A stretch of DNA of 17,469 nt from NCBI GenBank assembly GCA_034436235.1, contig DAOTWB010000066.1:1-17469 (forward strand), read 5' to 3'. Positions 1 through 7,481 of this stretch are shown here, one piece after another. Positions within the stretch are counted from its first letter, which is position 1. The number at the start of each line of letters is the position of its first letter. The stretch comes from CP2-2F sp034436235. GTDB taxonomy: Bacteria; Chloroflexota; Anaerolineae; Aggregatilineales; UBA2796. The notes under the pieces are model-generated. The model did not search any database. It was not told the DNA's origin and was given only the letters and a program-made list of their open reading frames with translations. Position numbers and translations under genes: made by a program.

Positions 1-101
1 CCTCAATGGGTCGTAGGTGGTTGCAACCAGTTTTGGAGTTTTGTGGCGGACATTGACGAAGGATGTTTCAGTACCCTCAATGGGTCGTAGGTGGTTGCAA
101 C
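1..101 (-). CRISPR. End of a CRISPR array, cut by the left window edge
   Basis: A 37-nt repeat occupies 65-101; read on the plus strand it begins GTTTCAGTACCC and ends GGTGGTTGCAAC. Bases 1-27 are an exact copy of its last 27 bases, so the window opens at repeat position 11. Between them lies one 37-nt spacer (28-64). Only one spacer is visible, but the exact repeat identity and equal 37-nt spacing are diagnostic. The repeat contains a short inverted repeat, ACCC-TCAAT-GGGT. On the minus strand it starts GTTGCAACC and ends ACTGAAAC, like the repeats ending in ATTGAAAC known from cyanobacteria and Chloroflexota, where these eight bases form the crRNA 5' tag. I therefore infer minus-strand transcription, with 65-101 as the leader-proximal repeat. 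No cas genes are in the window, so the subtype cannot be assigned. Confidence 0.9.
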
Positions 102-463
102 ACCGTTACCTTATGCGCCATATCGGGCGTATATCTATTGACCTGAAATCTGATTCAGATAGCTCTCAGCCCGATTTTTGAGGCACATTTTTCCGCAACT
201 CACTGCTGAGACTCTAACACAACTCAAAAATTTTGTCAAGTCCTCTCCATGCCCGATTTTCCGCATAAATTCGATCCGAGTTTCCCAAAAGACTCGACCA
301 CGATGTTTTCGGTGCAAACGGCACTTGAAAGGTTTGTTTTGACTGCGCAGTATTATTAAATTGCTGTGCCTGATTAATGTTTTCAGATCGAGTTTCCGCA
401 AGGCATACAAAGCAGAGGCATTTTGCGCCTTCGGCTTGATCAGCGTTTTTTGCGCAGTGTGAG
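102..463 (-). other. Gene-free A/T-rich CRISPR leader and rpiA downstream region
   Basis: This stretch is clearly richer in A/T than the flanking genes. It lies between the leader-proximal repeat and the end of rpiA. The part nearest the array (102-239) is the likely CRISPR leader and carries a promoter facing the array. A 13-base near-perfect palindrome, ATCTGA-T-TCAGAT, sits at 148-160, about 47 bases from the first repeat, and could be a leader motif used in spacer acquisition; that role is inference. I see no convincing intrinsic terminator for rpiA. An open frame on the minus strand from 467 to 135 overlaps the rpiA stop by ATGA, but it runs through the predicted promoter and has no recognisable protein features, so I do not call it a gene. 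Confidence 0.6.
211..239 (-). promoter_or_regulatory. Predicted CRISPR array promoter
   Basis: On the minus strand, a perfect -35 TTGACA (239-234) is followed, after exactly 17 bases, by TAGAGT (216-211), which keeps the key T, A and final T of the -10 consensus. Transcription would start near 204, cross about 100 bases of leader and enter the repeat at 101. This independently supports the array orientation deduced from the repeat ends. Confidence 0.6.
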
Positions 464-1159
464 TCATGCGCTGCGCGTGATGCGCCGAATGCCGCTGACG
501 CTGGCGACGATCACCTCAGTTGCCATGCGCAAGAACAAGCCGTGCTCCACGATGCCCGCGCGCGCCTTGATGCGCAGCGCCAGCTGGACAGGATCGTCAA
601 TCGGACCGAAGGCGCAATCGAGGATCAAGTTGCCTTGATCGGTCTGAAAAGGCGCGCCATTCTGTTGGCGCAGCGTCACCTTTGCGCCCAGCGTCTCTAG
701 ATAGCCGACCTGCGTGCGCCAACCGAAAGGCACCACTTCCACAGGCAAGCTCCAGCGCGTGCCGAGCTTTGGCGAGAGCTTGGAGTCGTCAATCACGATC
801 ACCTCGCGGCGGCTGATCTGCGCCACGATCTTCTCGCGCAGCAGCGCGCCGCCGCCGCCTTTGATCAAGTTCAGGTCAGGGTCGACCTCGTCAGCGCCGT
901 CAATGGTCAGGTCAACGGCGCTCACCTCGTCTAGGTCGATCAGCGGAATGCCGAGCGCGCGCGCTTCTTGCTCAATGCGCTGCGAGGTTGGCACGCCGCG
1001 CACATCGGGCAGTTTGCCTTGCTGGATCAGCTCGGCGAGCCGCCGCAAAGCGTGACTGGCAGTGCTGCCGCTGCCCAAGCCGACGATCATGCCCGACTCG
1101 ACCAATTCCACAGCGCGCTCGGCAGCGCGCCGCTTGAGCAGGTCTACGTCGGCGCTCAT
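464..1159 (-). CDS. rpiA: Ribose-5-phosphate isomerase A
   Basis: RpiA interconverts ribose 5-phosphate and ribulose 5-phosphate in the non-oxidative pentose phosphate pathway. The 231-residue product has normal family length. The phosphate-binding loop GLGSGST is at 27-33, DGADEVD at 87-93, KGGGGALLREK at 100-110 and IVIDDSKLSPKLG at 121-133. The E. coli active-site residues D81, D84, K94 and E103 correspond to D87, D90, K100 and E109, all offset by +6. The ATG overlaps the stop of the upstream tal-pgi gene in an ATGA junction, and a GGAAGGA ribosome-binding site lies 8 bases before it inside the upstream gene. The two genes are therefore almost certainly co-transcribed and translationally coupled. 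Nothing looks damaged. Confidence 0.97.
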   Translation of the reverse strand: MSADVDLLKRRAAERAVELVESGMIVGLGSGSTASHALRRLAELIQQGKLPDVRGVPTSQRIEQEARALGIPLIDLDEVSAVDLTIDGADEVDPDLNLIKGGGGALLREKIVAQISRREVIVIDDSKLSPKLGTRWSLPVEVVPFGWRTQVGYLETLGAKVTLRQQNGAPFQTDQGNLILDCAFGPIDDPVQLALRIKARAGIVEHGLFLRMATEVIVASVSGIRRITRSA

Positions 1160-3927
1160 GCCGTGAGTCCTTCCTGCAAGGCGCGCAAGCCGCCGCTCAC
1201 ATCCGCGCCGAGATCAATGCACAGGACGCGCCGTCCTGCTTCGCGCAGCGCCTGCGCATCGCCAAGCGCCTGCGCCAGCTTCAGCACGCCAAAGGTGATG
1301 GACGACTCAGGCGCGCCTGCCTGATCAGGAATTGGCAGGTCGCTGTGCGGCGCGTTGATGAATTGGACGAAGACGCCTTTGCCTGCATCGCCTTTGTGCA
1401 GCTGACCAGTGCTGTGCAAGAAACGCGGTCCGTAGCCAAGCGTGACGGCGCGCTTGCTCAGATCGCGCAGGCATAGGCGCAGGTCGCGCAGCGCGGCGTC
1501 CGTCTCAGGCGTTGGCGGCAGGTAAGCCTGCAAGCCGATGTAGCCGCCTTCAGGCACGCTCTGAGCGAGCGCCTTGAGCGCTTCGGCAGCGCGCGCGCCC
1601 GAGAGCGCCGATTCAGGCTGCGCGAGCGCGCCGCGTTCGCGATAAGCGGCGATCATCTGGCGCGCCGCGACCTTCGCACTTTCCACGTTCGGCTGATCGA
1701 ACGGATTGATGCCCAGCACATAGCCGCTGACGGCTGTCGCCAATTCCCAGAGGAAAATCTGTCCGCCGATGTCGTAGATATCGCTCAGGACGAAGCGCAC
1801 GGTCGGATGACCTGCCTGCTCAAGCGCGGCGAGCGCGGGCAAGTGTTGCACATCGCCTTCCAACTGCAGATGGATGAAGAGCCGATCTGCGCTGTACTGC
1901 TCAGGCGCGCCGAGCGGCTCGCCGATCACGGGCAGGATGCCTTTGCCTTCCTTGCCGGTCGATTCGGCGATCAGCTGTTCAAGCCAATCGCCAAAGCTGG
2001 CGATCGGCTCGCTGAGGATGAAAGTTGCCTTATCGCGACCTTGCAACGCCAGCTCGCCGAGAATGGCGCCGAGCCATGCCGCAGGATTGTAGACGGCGTC
2101 GTGCGCAGGGCTGCACAGCTGCTGCATCTGCTCAGCGCGTTCCAAAAGGTGCGGCAGGTAAATGCCATCGAGCGCGGCAGGCACCAAGCCGAAGTAAGAG
2201 AGCGCTGAGTAGCGTCCGCCGATCTCAGGATCGTTCAGGAAGGCGGCGCGGAAGCGATAATCCTTCGCCAATTGCTCAATGGCGCTGCCAGGGTCGGTGA
2301 TGGCGATGAAATGCCGCCCTGCCTTCTCAGCGTCGCCTTCATACGCCGCCAAGACTAGGTTGTAGAAGGTCTTGAAGAGCGAGAGAGTCTCAACCGTGCC
2401 GCCTGACTTGGTGGAGACGATGTAGAGCGTGCGCTGCGGCGCAAAACGCGCTGCGAAGGCGCGCACATGGTCAGGATCAGTGCTATCCAGCACGTGAACA
2501 TCTAAATTGCCAACGCTTGTGCCGTAAATTTTGGCGAACATCTCAGGCGCCAAGCTCGAGCCGCCCATGCCGAGCAGGACGACCTGCTGCAGACCGTCCG
2601 CCCAGACTTCATCGGTCAGCGCGTAGAGCCGATCAAGGATCGCCGAGTCGTTCATGCGCGTCGCGATGTCCAGCCAGCCGAGCCGATTGACGATCTCGGT
2701 CGGCTCAGGCTTCCAGACCGTGTGATCCTTGTCGTAAATGCGCCGCAGGATCGCTTGCGCGTCCATTTGGTCAAGGCGCGCACGCACGCGCGACCAAGAG
2801 TCGCCTAAGTTGGCGTGGCGGCGCTGCAAGGCTGCGCTCAAGCGCTCGCGCTTGAGCGCAATGCTCTCCATCAGCGCTTCGAAGGATTTGGCGAAGGATG
2901 CCACGCCTTCGCGCAAGAGCTGATCGGTCACGGCGCGCATATCAATGCCGAGCGCCGCTAATTCTGCCAGTTGCGCGCGCGCTTCATCCAAGCCTTGCTC
3001 AATGGTCAGGGCGATTGTGGCGCGCGCTTGCAGCGCGTCCAGCGTGGCAGGCGGCACCGTGTTGACGGTATCCGCGCCGATCAGGTTATCCACATAGATC
3101 GTGTCAGGATAATTCGGATTTTTGGTGCTGGTGCTTGCCCAGAGCGGACGCTGCACGCGCGCGCCGAGCGCCTGCAAACGCGCCCAGCGCTCGCCGCTGA
3201 AGACCTGACGAAAGGCTTGGTAGGCGAGCTTGGCATTGGCAATGGCGATCTTGCCTTGCAGGGCTGTGTTGCCCAGCTTCTCTAATTCGGAGTCGACGAG
3301 CGTATCCACGCGGCTGACGAAAAACGAGGCGACCGATGCTACGCGCGCTAGGTCGCCGCCGCGCTCTGCCAACAGCTCCAGACCGCGCAGGTAGGCTTCC
3401 ATCACGGCGTGATAGACTTCAAGGGCGAAGATCAGAGTGACGTTGATGTTGATGCCATCGCCGATCAAGGTCTGAATGGCAGGGATGCCTTCAGGCGTCG
3501 CCGGCACTTTGATCATCACGTTCGGTCGTCCGACCTGAGCGAAGAGACGGCGCGCTTCTGCCACAGTCCGCTCGGTATCGTGCGCCAACTTCGGGCTGAC
3601 TTCAAGGCTGACGTAGCCGTCCACGCCGTCGGTCTGCTCGTAGATCGGCTGCAGCACATCGGCGGCGGCGCGGATGTCTTCAATCGCCAGCGCCTCGTAA
3701 ATTTCCTCAACCGATTTGCCTGCCTGCACAAGGCGCTGCAAGGCTGTATCGTAATCGGCGCTGCCGACGATGGCGCGCTCGAAGATAGTGGGATTGCTGG
3801 TCACGCCAAGCACGCCTGCTTCGACCAGCTTGCGCAAATCGCCTGACTCGATCAGCGAGCGGCGGATGTTATCATACCAGATGGATTGTCCAAGCGCTGC
3901 CAAAGCCTGCGCTTTTGTGGTCGTCAT
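1156..3927 (-). CDS. tal-pgi: Bifunctional transaldolase / glucose-6-phosphate isomerase
   Basis: This is a 923-residue cytosolic fusion. Residues about 1-370 form a transaldolase: TSNPTIFERA at 43-52, VSLEVSP at 107-113, the Schiff-base lysine K140 in MIKVPATPEG, and RPLWASTSTKNP at 260-271. Residues about 385-923 form a glucose-6-phosphate isomerase: GMGGSSLAPE at 453-462, STKSGGT at 505-511, GGRYSALS at 570-577, ESTGKEGKG at 655-663, NVESAK at 747-752 and HSTGQLHKG at 838-846. Both active sites look intact. The protein joins the pentose phosphate pathway (sedoheptulose-7-phosphate plus glyceraldehyde-3-phosphate to fructose-6-phosphate plus erythrose-4-phosphate) directly to glucose-6-phosphate, and it is followed by rpiA in the same operon. 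Such fusions are known in several phyla, including Chloroflexota. The start has a GGAG 11 bases upstream. Confidence 0.96.
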   Translation of the reverse strand: MTTTKAQALAALGQSIWYDNIRRSLIESGDLRKLVEAGVLGVTSNPTIFERAIVGSADYDTALQRLVQAGKSVEEIYEALAIEDIRAAADVLQPIYEQTDGVDGYVSLEVSPKLAHDTERTVAEARRLFAQVGRPNVMIKVPATPEGIPAIQTLIGDGININVTLIFALEVYHAVMEAYLRGLELLAERGGDLARVASVASFFVSRVDTLVDSELEKLGNTALQGKIAIANAKLAYQAFRQVFSGERWARLQALGARVQRPLWASTSTKNPNYPDTIYVDNLIGADTVNTVPPATLDALQARATIALTIEQGLDEARAQLAELAALGIDMRAVTDQLLREGVASFAKSFEALMESIALKRERLSAALQRRHANLGDSWSRVRARLDQMDAQAILRRIYDKDHTVWKPEPTEIVNRLGWLDIATRMNDSAILDRLYALTDEVWADGLQQVVLLGMGGSSLAPEMFAKIYGTSVGNLDVHVLDSTDPDHVRAFAARFAPQRTLYIVSTKSGGTVETLSLFKTFYNLVLAAYEGDAEKAGRHFIAITDPGSAIEQLAKDYRFRAAFLNDPEIGGRYSALSYFGLVPAALDGIYLPHLLERAEQMQQLCSPAHDAVYNPAAWLGAILGELALQGRDKATFILSEPIASFGDWLEQLIAESTGKEGKGILPVIGEPLGAPEQYSADRLFIHLQLEGDVQHLPALAALEQAGHPTVRFVLSDIYDIGGQIFLWELATAVSGYVLGINPFDQPNVESAKVAARQMIAAYRERGALAQPESALSGARAAEALKALAQSVPEGGYIGLQAYLPPTPETDAALRDLRLCLRDLSKRAVTLGYGPRFLHSTGQLHKGDAGKGVFVQFINAPHSDLPIPDQAGAPESSITFGVLKLAQALGDAQALREAGRRVLCIDLGADVSGGLRALQEGLTA

Positions 3928-4007
3928 GCTTCAATTGCTCCGTTCTTGCAACGCGCTGCTCATCTGCGCAGCGCGCGGATGCTCTCAGCTACGCACATGC
4001 CGATCAA

Positions 4008-4037
4008 ATTGTAATCCAAAGTAGGCTCAGGCTTCAA
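4008..4037 (-). promoter_or_regulatory. Predicted promoter of the tal-pgi/rpiA operon
   Basis: On the minus strand TTGAAG (4037-4032) and TACAAT (4013-4008) are separated by 18 bases, about 80 bases before the tal-pgi ATG. It lies in the 155-base divergent gap with thyX, so control of the two transcripts may be linked by overlapping promoters. Confidence 0.45.
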
Positions 4038-4051
4038 ATAGAAAAATGCGC

Positions 4052-4077
4052 TAGAATTGGCGCGTCCAGCGAAGGAG
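4052..4077 (+). promoter_or_regulatory. thyX -10-like hexamer and ribosome-binding site
   Basis: TAGAAT at 4052-4057 is a plausible -10, but I find no good -35 at the right distance. AAGGAG at 4072-4077, five bases before ATG 4083, is a strong ribosome-binding site. It decides the thyX start: the reading frame stays open upstream to 3915, but that extension has no family similarity. Confidence 0.4.
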
Positions 4078-4082
4078 CAGCG

Positions 4083-4823
4083 ATGGTTGATGAGACGCGG
4101 CAAGGGCTGATCGGTAAGCGCGCGGCAGTTTTGGATCGCGGCTATGTGGAATTGCAAGATGCCATGCCGCATCCTGAGAGCGGCATCAGCGCGGATAACG
4201 TCGCGGTCGCATCGGCGCGGGTGAGCTTTCTGGGCGCCAGCAAAGGCGCTGAGGCGGATCGGCGGCTGATTCATTACCTGATGAAGCATCGCCATACCAC
4301 GCCGTTCGAACACATCGTCATGACCTTTCGCGTCCACGCGCCTGTGGTCGTCTGGTGGCAATGGACGCGCCATCGCACGGCGTCTTACAACTTGATGAGC
4401 GGCAGGTACGTCGAGCTGCCTGAGGACGAATACTATGAGCCGACGGTCTGGCGGCGGCAAGCGGCGCAGAATAAGCAGGGCAGCGAAGGCGCGCTCGATG
4501 AGGCGGACGCGCGGCAGCTCTCGCAGCTGCTGAGCGAGCATATCGCGCGCGGACACGCGCTGTACAAACAGGCGCTCGCGCTCGGCGTCGCGCGCGAGCA
4601 AGCGCGCTTGTTCCTGAGCGGCTTCGCGGTCTACTACACAGGCTATGTGACGCAAAACTTGCACAATCTGCTGCACTTTTTGCGGCTGCGCTTGGCAGAC
4701 GACGCGCAATATGAGATACGGCAATACGCACAAGCAGTCTATTATGAATTCGTCAAGCCATTCGCGCCGATCATCTGTGAGGCGTGGGAAGCGACGTTCG
4801 GCGCGCCAAGCGGCGCGACATGA
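4083..4823 (+). CDS. thyX: Flavin-dependent thymidylate synthase ThyX
   Basis: ThyX methylates dUMP to dTMP using methylene-tetrahydrofolate, FAD and NAD(P)H, and replaces ThyA. The 246-residue product has the family signature RHRTASYNLMSGRY at 96-109, the FAD-contacting HTTPFEH at 71-77 and the C-terminal NLHNLLHFLRLRL and AQYEIRQYA segments. In the signature, the residue usually E or another polar residue is replaced (N-L-M-S-G-R), a minor variation; the key arginines and serine remain. The start at 4083 is set by AAGGAG five bases upstream. The gene stands alone, divergent from tal-pgi and 53 bases ahead of the microprotein/MBOAT pair, which has its own -10-like element. Confidence 0.96.
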   Translation: MVDETRQGLIGKRAAVLDRGYVELQDAMPHPESGISADNVAVASARVSFLGASKGAEADRRLIHYLMKHRHTTPFEHIVMTFRVHAPVVVWWQWTRHRTASYNLMSGRYVELPEDEYYEPTVWRRQAAQNKQGSEGALDEADARQLSQLLSEHIARGHALYKQALALGVAREQARLFLSGFAVYYTGYVTQNLHNLLHFLRLRLADDAQYEIRQYAQAVYYEFVKPFAPIICEAWEATFGAPSGAT

Positions 4824-4848
4824 GGCGTGATGCGCTTGGTCGCTGCGC

Positions 4849-4854
4849 TACAAT
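4849..4854 (+). promoter_or_regulatory. -10-like TACAAT before the microprotein/MBOAT pair
   Basis: TACAAT lies in the thyX-microprotein gap, 22 bases before ATG 4877. No convincing -35 is visible. A start near 4861 would give a very short leader carrying only the GGAGG site. The same hexamer precedes three other genes in the window, which raises its credibility. Confidence 0.35.
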
Positions 4855-4876
4855 TGCAGGCGGAGGAAAAATCGCG

Positions 4877-4996
4877 ATGCTCAAACGTCTGTTCAGCCGT
4901 GAGAATCTGCTGGCGCTGGCGTTGTGCTTGCTGCTGATTCTGCTGGTGATCGTGACGGCGGATACGGCGCCGCAGTGGATTTATCAGGGATTCTAA
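4877..4996 (+). CDS. DltX-like single-pass microprotein, MBOAT partner
   Basis: This small gene encodes 39 residues. A basic N-terminus (K3, R4, R8) is followed by one hydrophobic helix at about 11-27 and a short tail ending Q-W-I-Y-Q-G-F, predicting N-in/C-out topology. GGAGG at 4862-4866 with 10-base spacing to ATG 4877 fixes the start; a longer in-frame start at 4784 lies inside thyX and lacks such a site. The gene ends four bases before the GTG of a DltB-like acyltransferase. Size, single helix, C-terminal aromatic motif and position before an MBOAT gene match DltX, the roughly 50-residue protein ahead of dltA/dltB in Gram-positive dlt operons, whose C-terminus (F-I-Y-x-x-F type, from memory) takes part in acyl transfer with DltB. 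No dltA, dltC or dltD is nearby, so the acyl group and acceptor are unknown. Confidence 0.75.
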   Translation: MLKRLFSRENLLALALCLLLILLVIVTADTAPQWIYQGF

Positions 4997-5000
4997 GGCT

Positions 5001-6416
5001 GTGACGCTGGCGCATATCTTGCTCTTCGCGCTCGGCGCGTTTGTGATGCGCGCGCTGCCTGCCGCTTGGCGCGCCTGGGCGCTCTTGCTGGGCAGTCTGT
5101 TGGCGATCTATGCGCTGCAGCCTGCCTTGCCGCTGCCGTTCATGAGCTACGCCTTGCCAACTTTGACGCTGCTTCTCGCCGTGATCGGCTGGTGGCTGAC
5201 TCGTCCGCCTGAGGCGGAAGCGCTCAGCCGTGAGGACGGCGTCGCGCTCGGCTTGGCGTGCGCGGTCGGCTTGATAGGCGGCTTGGAAGGTGCGTTGCGC
5301 TTGACGCCTGCTGTGTTCGAGACGTTGTTCGCCTTTTTGAGCATCGGCGCGATTTTAGTGGCAGCGCAGCCGCTTGTGAGCAGCGCAGCGCAGCGCACGG
5401 CTGCCATTCCGTACTTTCTCGCCGCGATCATCGCGCTCTTCGTCGTGCTGAAGAGCGAGCCGTTGACGAATGCGTTGGCGGCGTGGTTGCGCGCGCAGGC
5501 TGAGCGTCCGATCACGTTGGCAGGCGCGCTCGATCTGAGCTGGCTCGGCTTCTCGTACGTCGCCTTTCGCTTGATTCACACGCTGCGCGATAGACAGAGC
5601 GGCAAGCTGCCTGCGCTCTCGCTGCGCGAATACCTGACCTATCTGCTGTTCTTCCCTGCCTACACAGCCGGTCCGATCGATCGCGCGGAGCGCTTCGTGA
5701 AAGATTATCGCGCGCAGCTGCCGCTAGATGCGCAGCGCGCCACAGAAGGCTTGGGAAGGATCGGCGCAGGAATCTTCAAGAAATTCGTGCTTGCCGATAC
5801 AATCGCGCTCTTCGCGCTCGATCCGCTTGCGGCAGCGCGCGCTGAGACGTCGCTCGGCTTGTGGTTGCTGACCTACGCGTATGCGTTTCGGCTGTACTTG
5901 GATTTCAGCGGCTACTCGGATATCGCCATCGGCATCGGCAAGTTGTACGGCATCGATCTGCCCGAAAATTTTGCGCTGCCTTACTTGAAGAGCAACCTGA
6001 CCGCCTTCTGGCAGAGCTGGCACATCACGCTGAGCAATTGGGCGCGTTTTTATGTGTTCATGCCGCTCTCGCGCTATATGGTCACACGCAAGCGCAAACC
6101 GCCGACTTGGCTCTCGGTGCTGATCGGGCAGCTCGGCACGATGTTGACCATCGGCTTGTGGCATGGCGTGGCGCTCAACTTTGTGATCTGGGCAGTTTGG
6201 CACGCGGTCGGCTTGTGGCTGCACAAGCAGTACAGCGATCGCACGCGCGAGTTCTACGCAGGGCTGAAAGAGAAGCCACGTTTGCGGCGCTCAGTCTACC
6301 TAGCAGGCGTCCTGATCACGTTCCATTACGTGGCGCTGGGCTGGGTGTGGTTCGCGCTGAGCGACGCGGGTCAGGCGGCGCAAGTGATGGCGCGTCTGTT
6401 GGGCGCGGGCGGCTGA
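5001..6416 (+). CDS. DltB/AlgI-like membrane-bound O-acyltransferase (MBOAT)
   Basis: This 471-residue polytopic membrane protein transfers an acyl group across the membrane to an envelope component. The MBOAT core shows FFPAYTAGPIDRAERF at 217-232 (closest to the DltB G-P-I-D-R-x-x-R-F motif), DFSGYSDIAIGIGKLYGI at 301-318, FWQSWHITLSNW at 336-347 and the catalytic GLWHG at 385-389. H341 and H388 are 47 residues apart, the spacing of the two essential histidines of Streptococcus DltB (H289/H336, from memory). The protein is longer than the usual 400 or so residues because of extra N-terminal hydrophobic segments. It starts with GTG four bases after the microprotein stop, with no clear ribosome-binding site of its own, suggesting translational coupling. 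The substrate is unknown; an AlgI-like acetyltransferase role is the alternative. Confidence 0.88.
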   Translation: MTLAHILLFALGAFVMRALPAAWRAWALLLGSLLAIYALQPALPLPFMSYALPTLTLLLAVIGWWLTRPPEAEALSREDGVALGLACAVGLIGGLEGALRLTPAVFETLFAFLSIGAILVAAQPLVSSAAQRTAAIPYFLAAIIALFVVLKSEPLTNALAAWLRAQAERPITLAGALDLSWLGFSYVAFRLIHTLRDRQSGKLPALSLREYLTYLLFFPAYTAGPIDRAERFVKDYRAQLPLDAQRATEGLGRIGAGIFKKFVLADTIALFALDPLAAARAETSLGLWLLTYAYAFRLYLDFSGYSDIAIGIGKLYGIDLPENFALPYLKSNLTAFWQSWHITLSNWARFYVFMPLSRYMVTRKRKPPTWLSVLIGQLGTMLTIGLWHGVALNFVIWAVWHAVGLWLHKQYSDRTREFYAGLKEKPRLRRSVYLAGVLITFHYVALGWVWFALSDAGQAAQVMARLLGAGG

Positions 6417-6418
6417 GG

Positions 6419-6448
6419 TGGGCAAATTGCGCGGCTTGCGCCTACAAT
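6419..6448 (+). promoter_or_regulatory. Predicted promoter of the NDUFA9-like gene
   Basis: TGGGCA (6419-6424) and TACAAT (6443-6448) are 18 bases apart and end 55 bases before ATG 6504. The hexamer matches the -10 type seen elsewhere in the window. The gene could also be read through from the MBOAT gene, which ends at 6416. Confidence 0.4.
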
Positions 6449-6503
6449 CGTAAGCAGTTTTGCGAGTGGCACATTCCTCACAACCTTCGGAGGCAAGTGA
6501 AGC

Positions 6504-7481
6504 ATGATCTTAGTGACAGGTGCATCGGGCTACGTCGGGAATAACCTTGTGCGGCGGCTGGTGCAATTGGGCAAGCCTGTCCGTGCGATGGTGGGCAATG
6601 TAGATAAGGCGATGAAGCGCTTGGCGGATGTTGAGCCGCAGATCGAGATCGTCAAAGGCGACGTGACGCGCCCAGAGTCGCTGACCGAGTGGATGAAAGA
6701 CGTGGACGTGGTCATTCACTTGGTGGCGATCGCCATTGAGAAAGGCAAGCGGACGTATGAGCTGCTCAACACGCAAGGCACGATCAACGTGGTTGAGGAA
6801 GCCAAGAAGGCAGGCGTGCGTCGCTTCATCAATATGTGCCAGAACGGCGCCTATCCCGATGTGAAGTCGCGCTTTTTGCGCAGCAAAGGCATTGCGCAAG
6901 AGTACGTCGCCAAGAGCGGCTTGGATTGGTCAGCCGTGCGTCCATCGGTCATCTGGGGACCGCAAGATGAGTTCGCCAATGTGCAGGCGCGCCTGATTAA
7001 AATGACGCCGTTCATCTTCCCGATTGTAGGCGACGGCAAGGCGCAATTTCAACCTGTGTACGTCGGCGACGTGGTCGAGGCGATGGTGCGCTGTGTGGAA
7101 GACGATTCGACCATCGGCAAGGAGTATGAGCTTGGCGGACCGGAAGTGCTGACCTACGAAGAGATCGTGGATCGCGTTCTGGCGGCGCTTGGCACAAAAC
7201 GCATCAAGGTGAAAGTGCCTGTGGCATTGCTGCGTCCGGCAGTGGCGATCTTGCAAGCTGTGCTGCCCAATCCGCCTGTTTCCACAACCTTGCTGGACTT
7301 GCTGGCAGTGCCGAACGTGATCAAAGAAGACGGTCTGGCGGCGCTGGGCATCACGCCGAAGCCGTTCACGCCTGAGAACTTGAGCTACATGAAGGCGTTC
7401 ACCATCGGCACGACGTTGGGCAAGTTCTTCGGACGCGCTTACGAAGAAGAGACTGTGCGCAAGGCAGCCATGGGCAAGTGA
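6504..7481 (+). CDS. NAD(P)-binding atypical SDR, NDUFA9-like
   Basis: The 325-residue protein has an N-terminal Rossmann fold with the dinucleotide loop TGASGYVG at 5-12, an acidic KGDVTRPESL at 51-60 and the atypical-SDR pattern V-R-P-S-V-I-W-G-P at 145-153. The downstream Q-P-V-Y-V-G-D-V-V-E-A segment is typical of NDUFA9-like proteins and other NAD-dependent epimerase/dehydratase relatives. At the usual YxxxK catalytic site the sequence reads F-L-R-S-K (124-128), so the tyrosine is phenylalanine. This argues against a classical dehydrogenase reaction and fits a structural or cofactor-binding role, as for the NDUFA9 subunit of complex I. No complex I or quinone genes are nearby, so the role is open. 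GGAGG at 6489-6493 lies 10 bases before the ATG. Confidence 0.85.
   Translation: MILVTGASGYVGNNLVRRLVQLGKPVRAMVGNVDKAMKRLADVEPQIEIVKGDVTRPESLTEWMKDVDVVIHLVAIAIEKGKRTYELLNTQGTINVVEEAKKAGVRRFINMCQNGAYPDVKSRFLRSKGIAQEYVAKSGLDWSAVRPSVIWGPQDEFANVQARLIKMTPFIFPIVGDGKAQFQPVYVGDVVEAMVRCVEDDSTIGKEYELGGPEVLTYEEIVDRVLAALGTKRIKVKVPVALLRPAVAILQAVLPNPPVSTTLLDLLAVPNVIKEDGLAALGITPKPFTPENLSYMKAFTIGTTLGKFFGRAYEEETVRKAAMGK

Noticed and set aside
135..467. 110-residue open frame on the minus strand, overlapping the rpiA stop by ATGA
   Set aside because: It covers the CRISPR leader and the predicted array promoter, shows no domain, membrane segment or motif, and its base composition differs sharply from the real genes.
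3960..4733. 257-residue frame antisense to thyX
   Set aside because: It is fully opposite a certain thyX gene; long antisense frames are expected in DNA of this composition, and its sequence has no recognisable family features.
4784..4996. 70-residue version of the microprotein
   Set aside because: The upstream start lies within thyX with no ribosome-binding site; GGAGG before 4877 and the basic N-terminus leading into the helix support the 39-residue form.
5861..6544. 227-residue frame overlapping the MBOAT and SDR genes on the plus strand
   Set aside because: It is in another frame of two well-supported genes, rich in Arg/Ala/His and without motifs.
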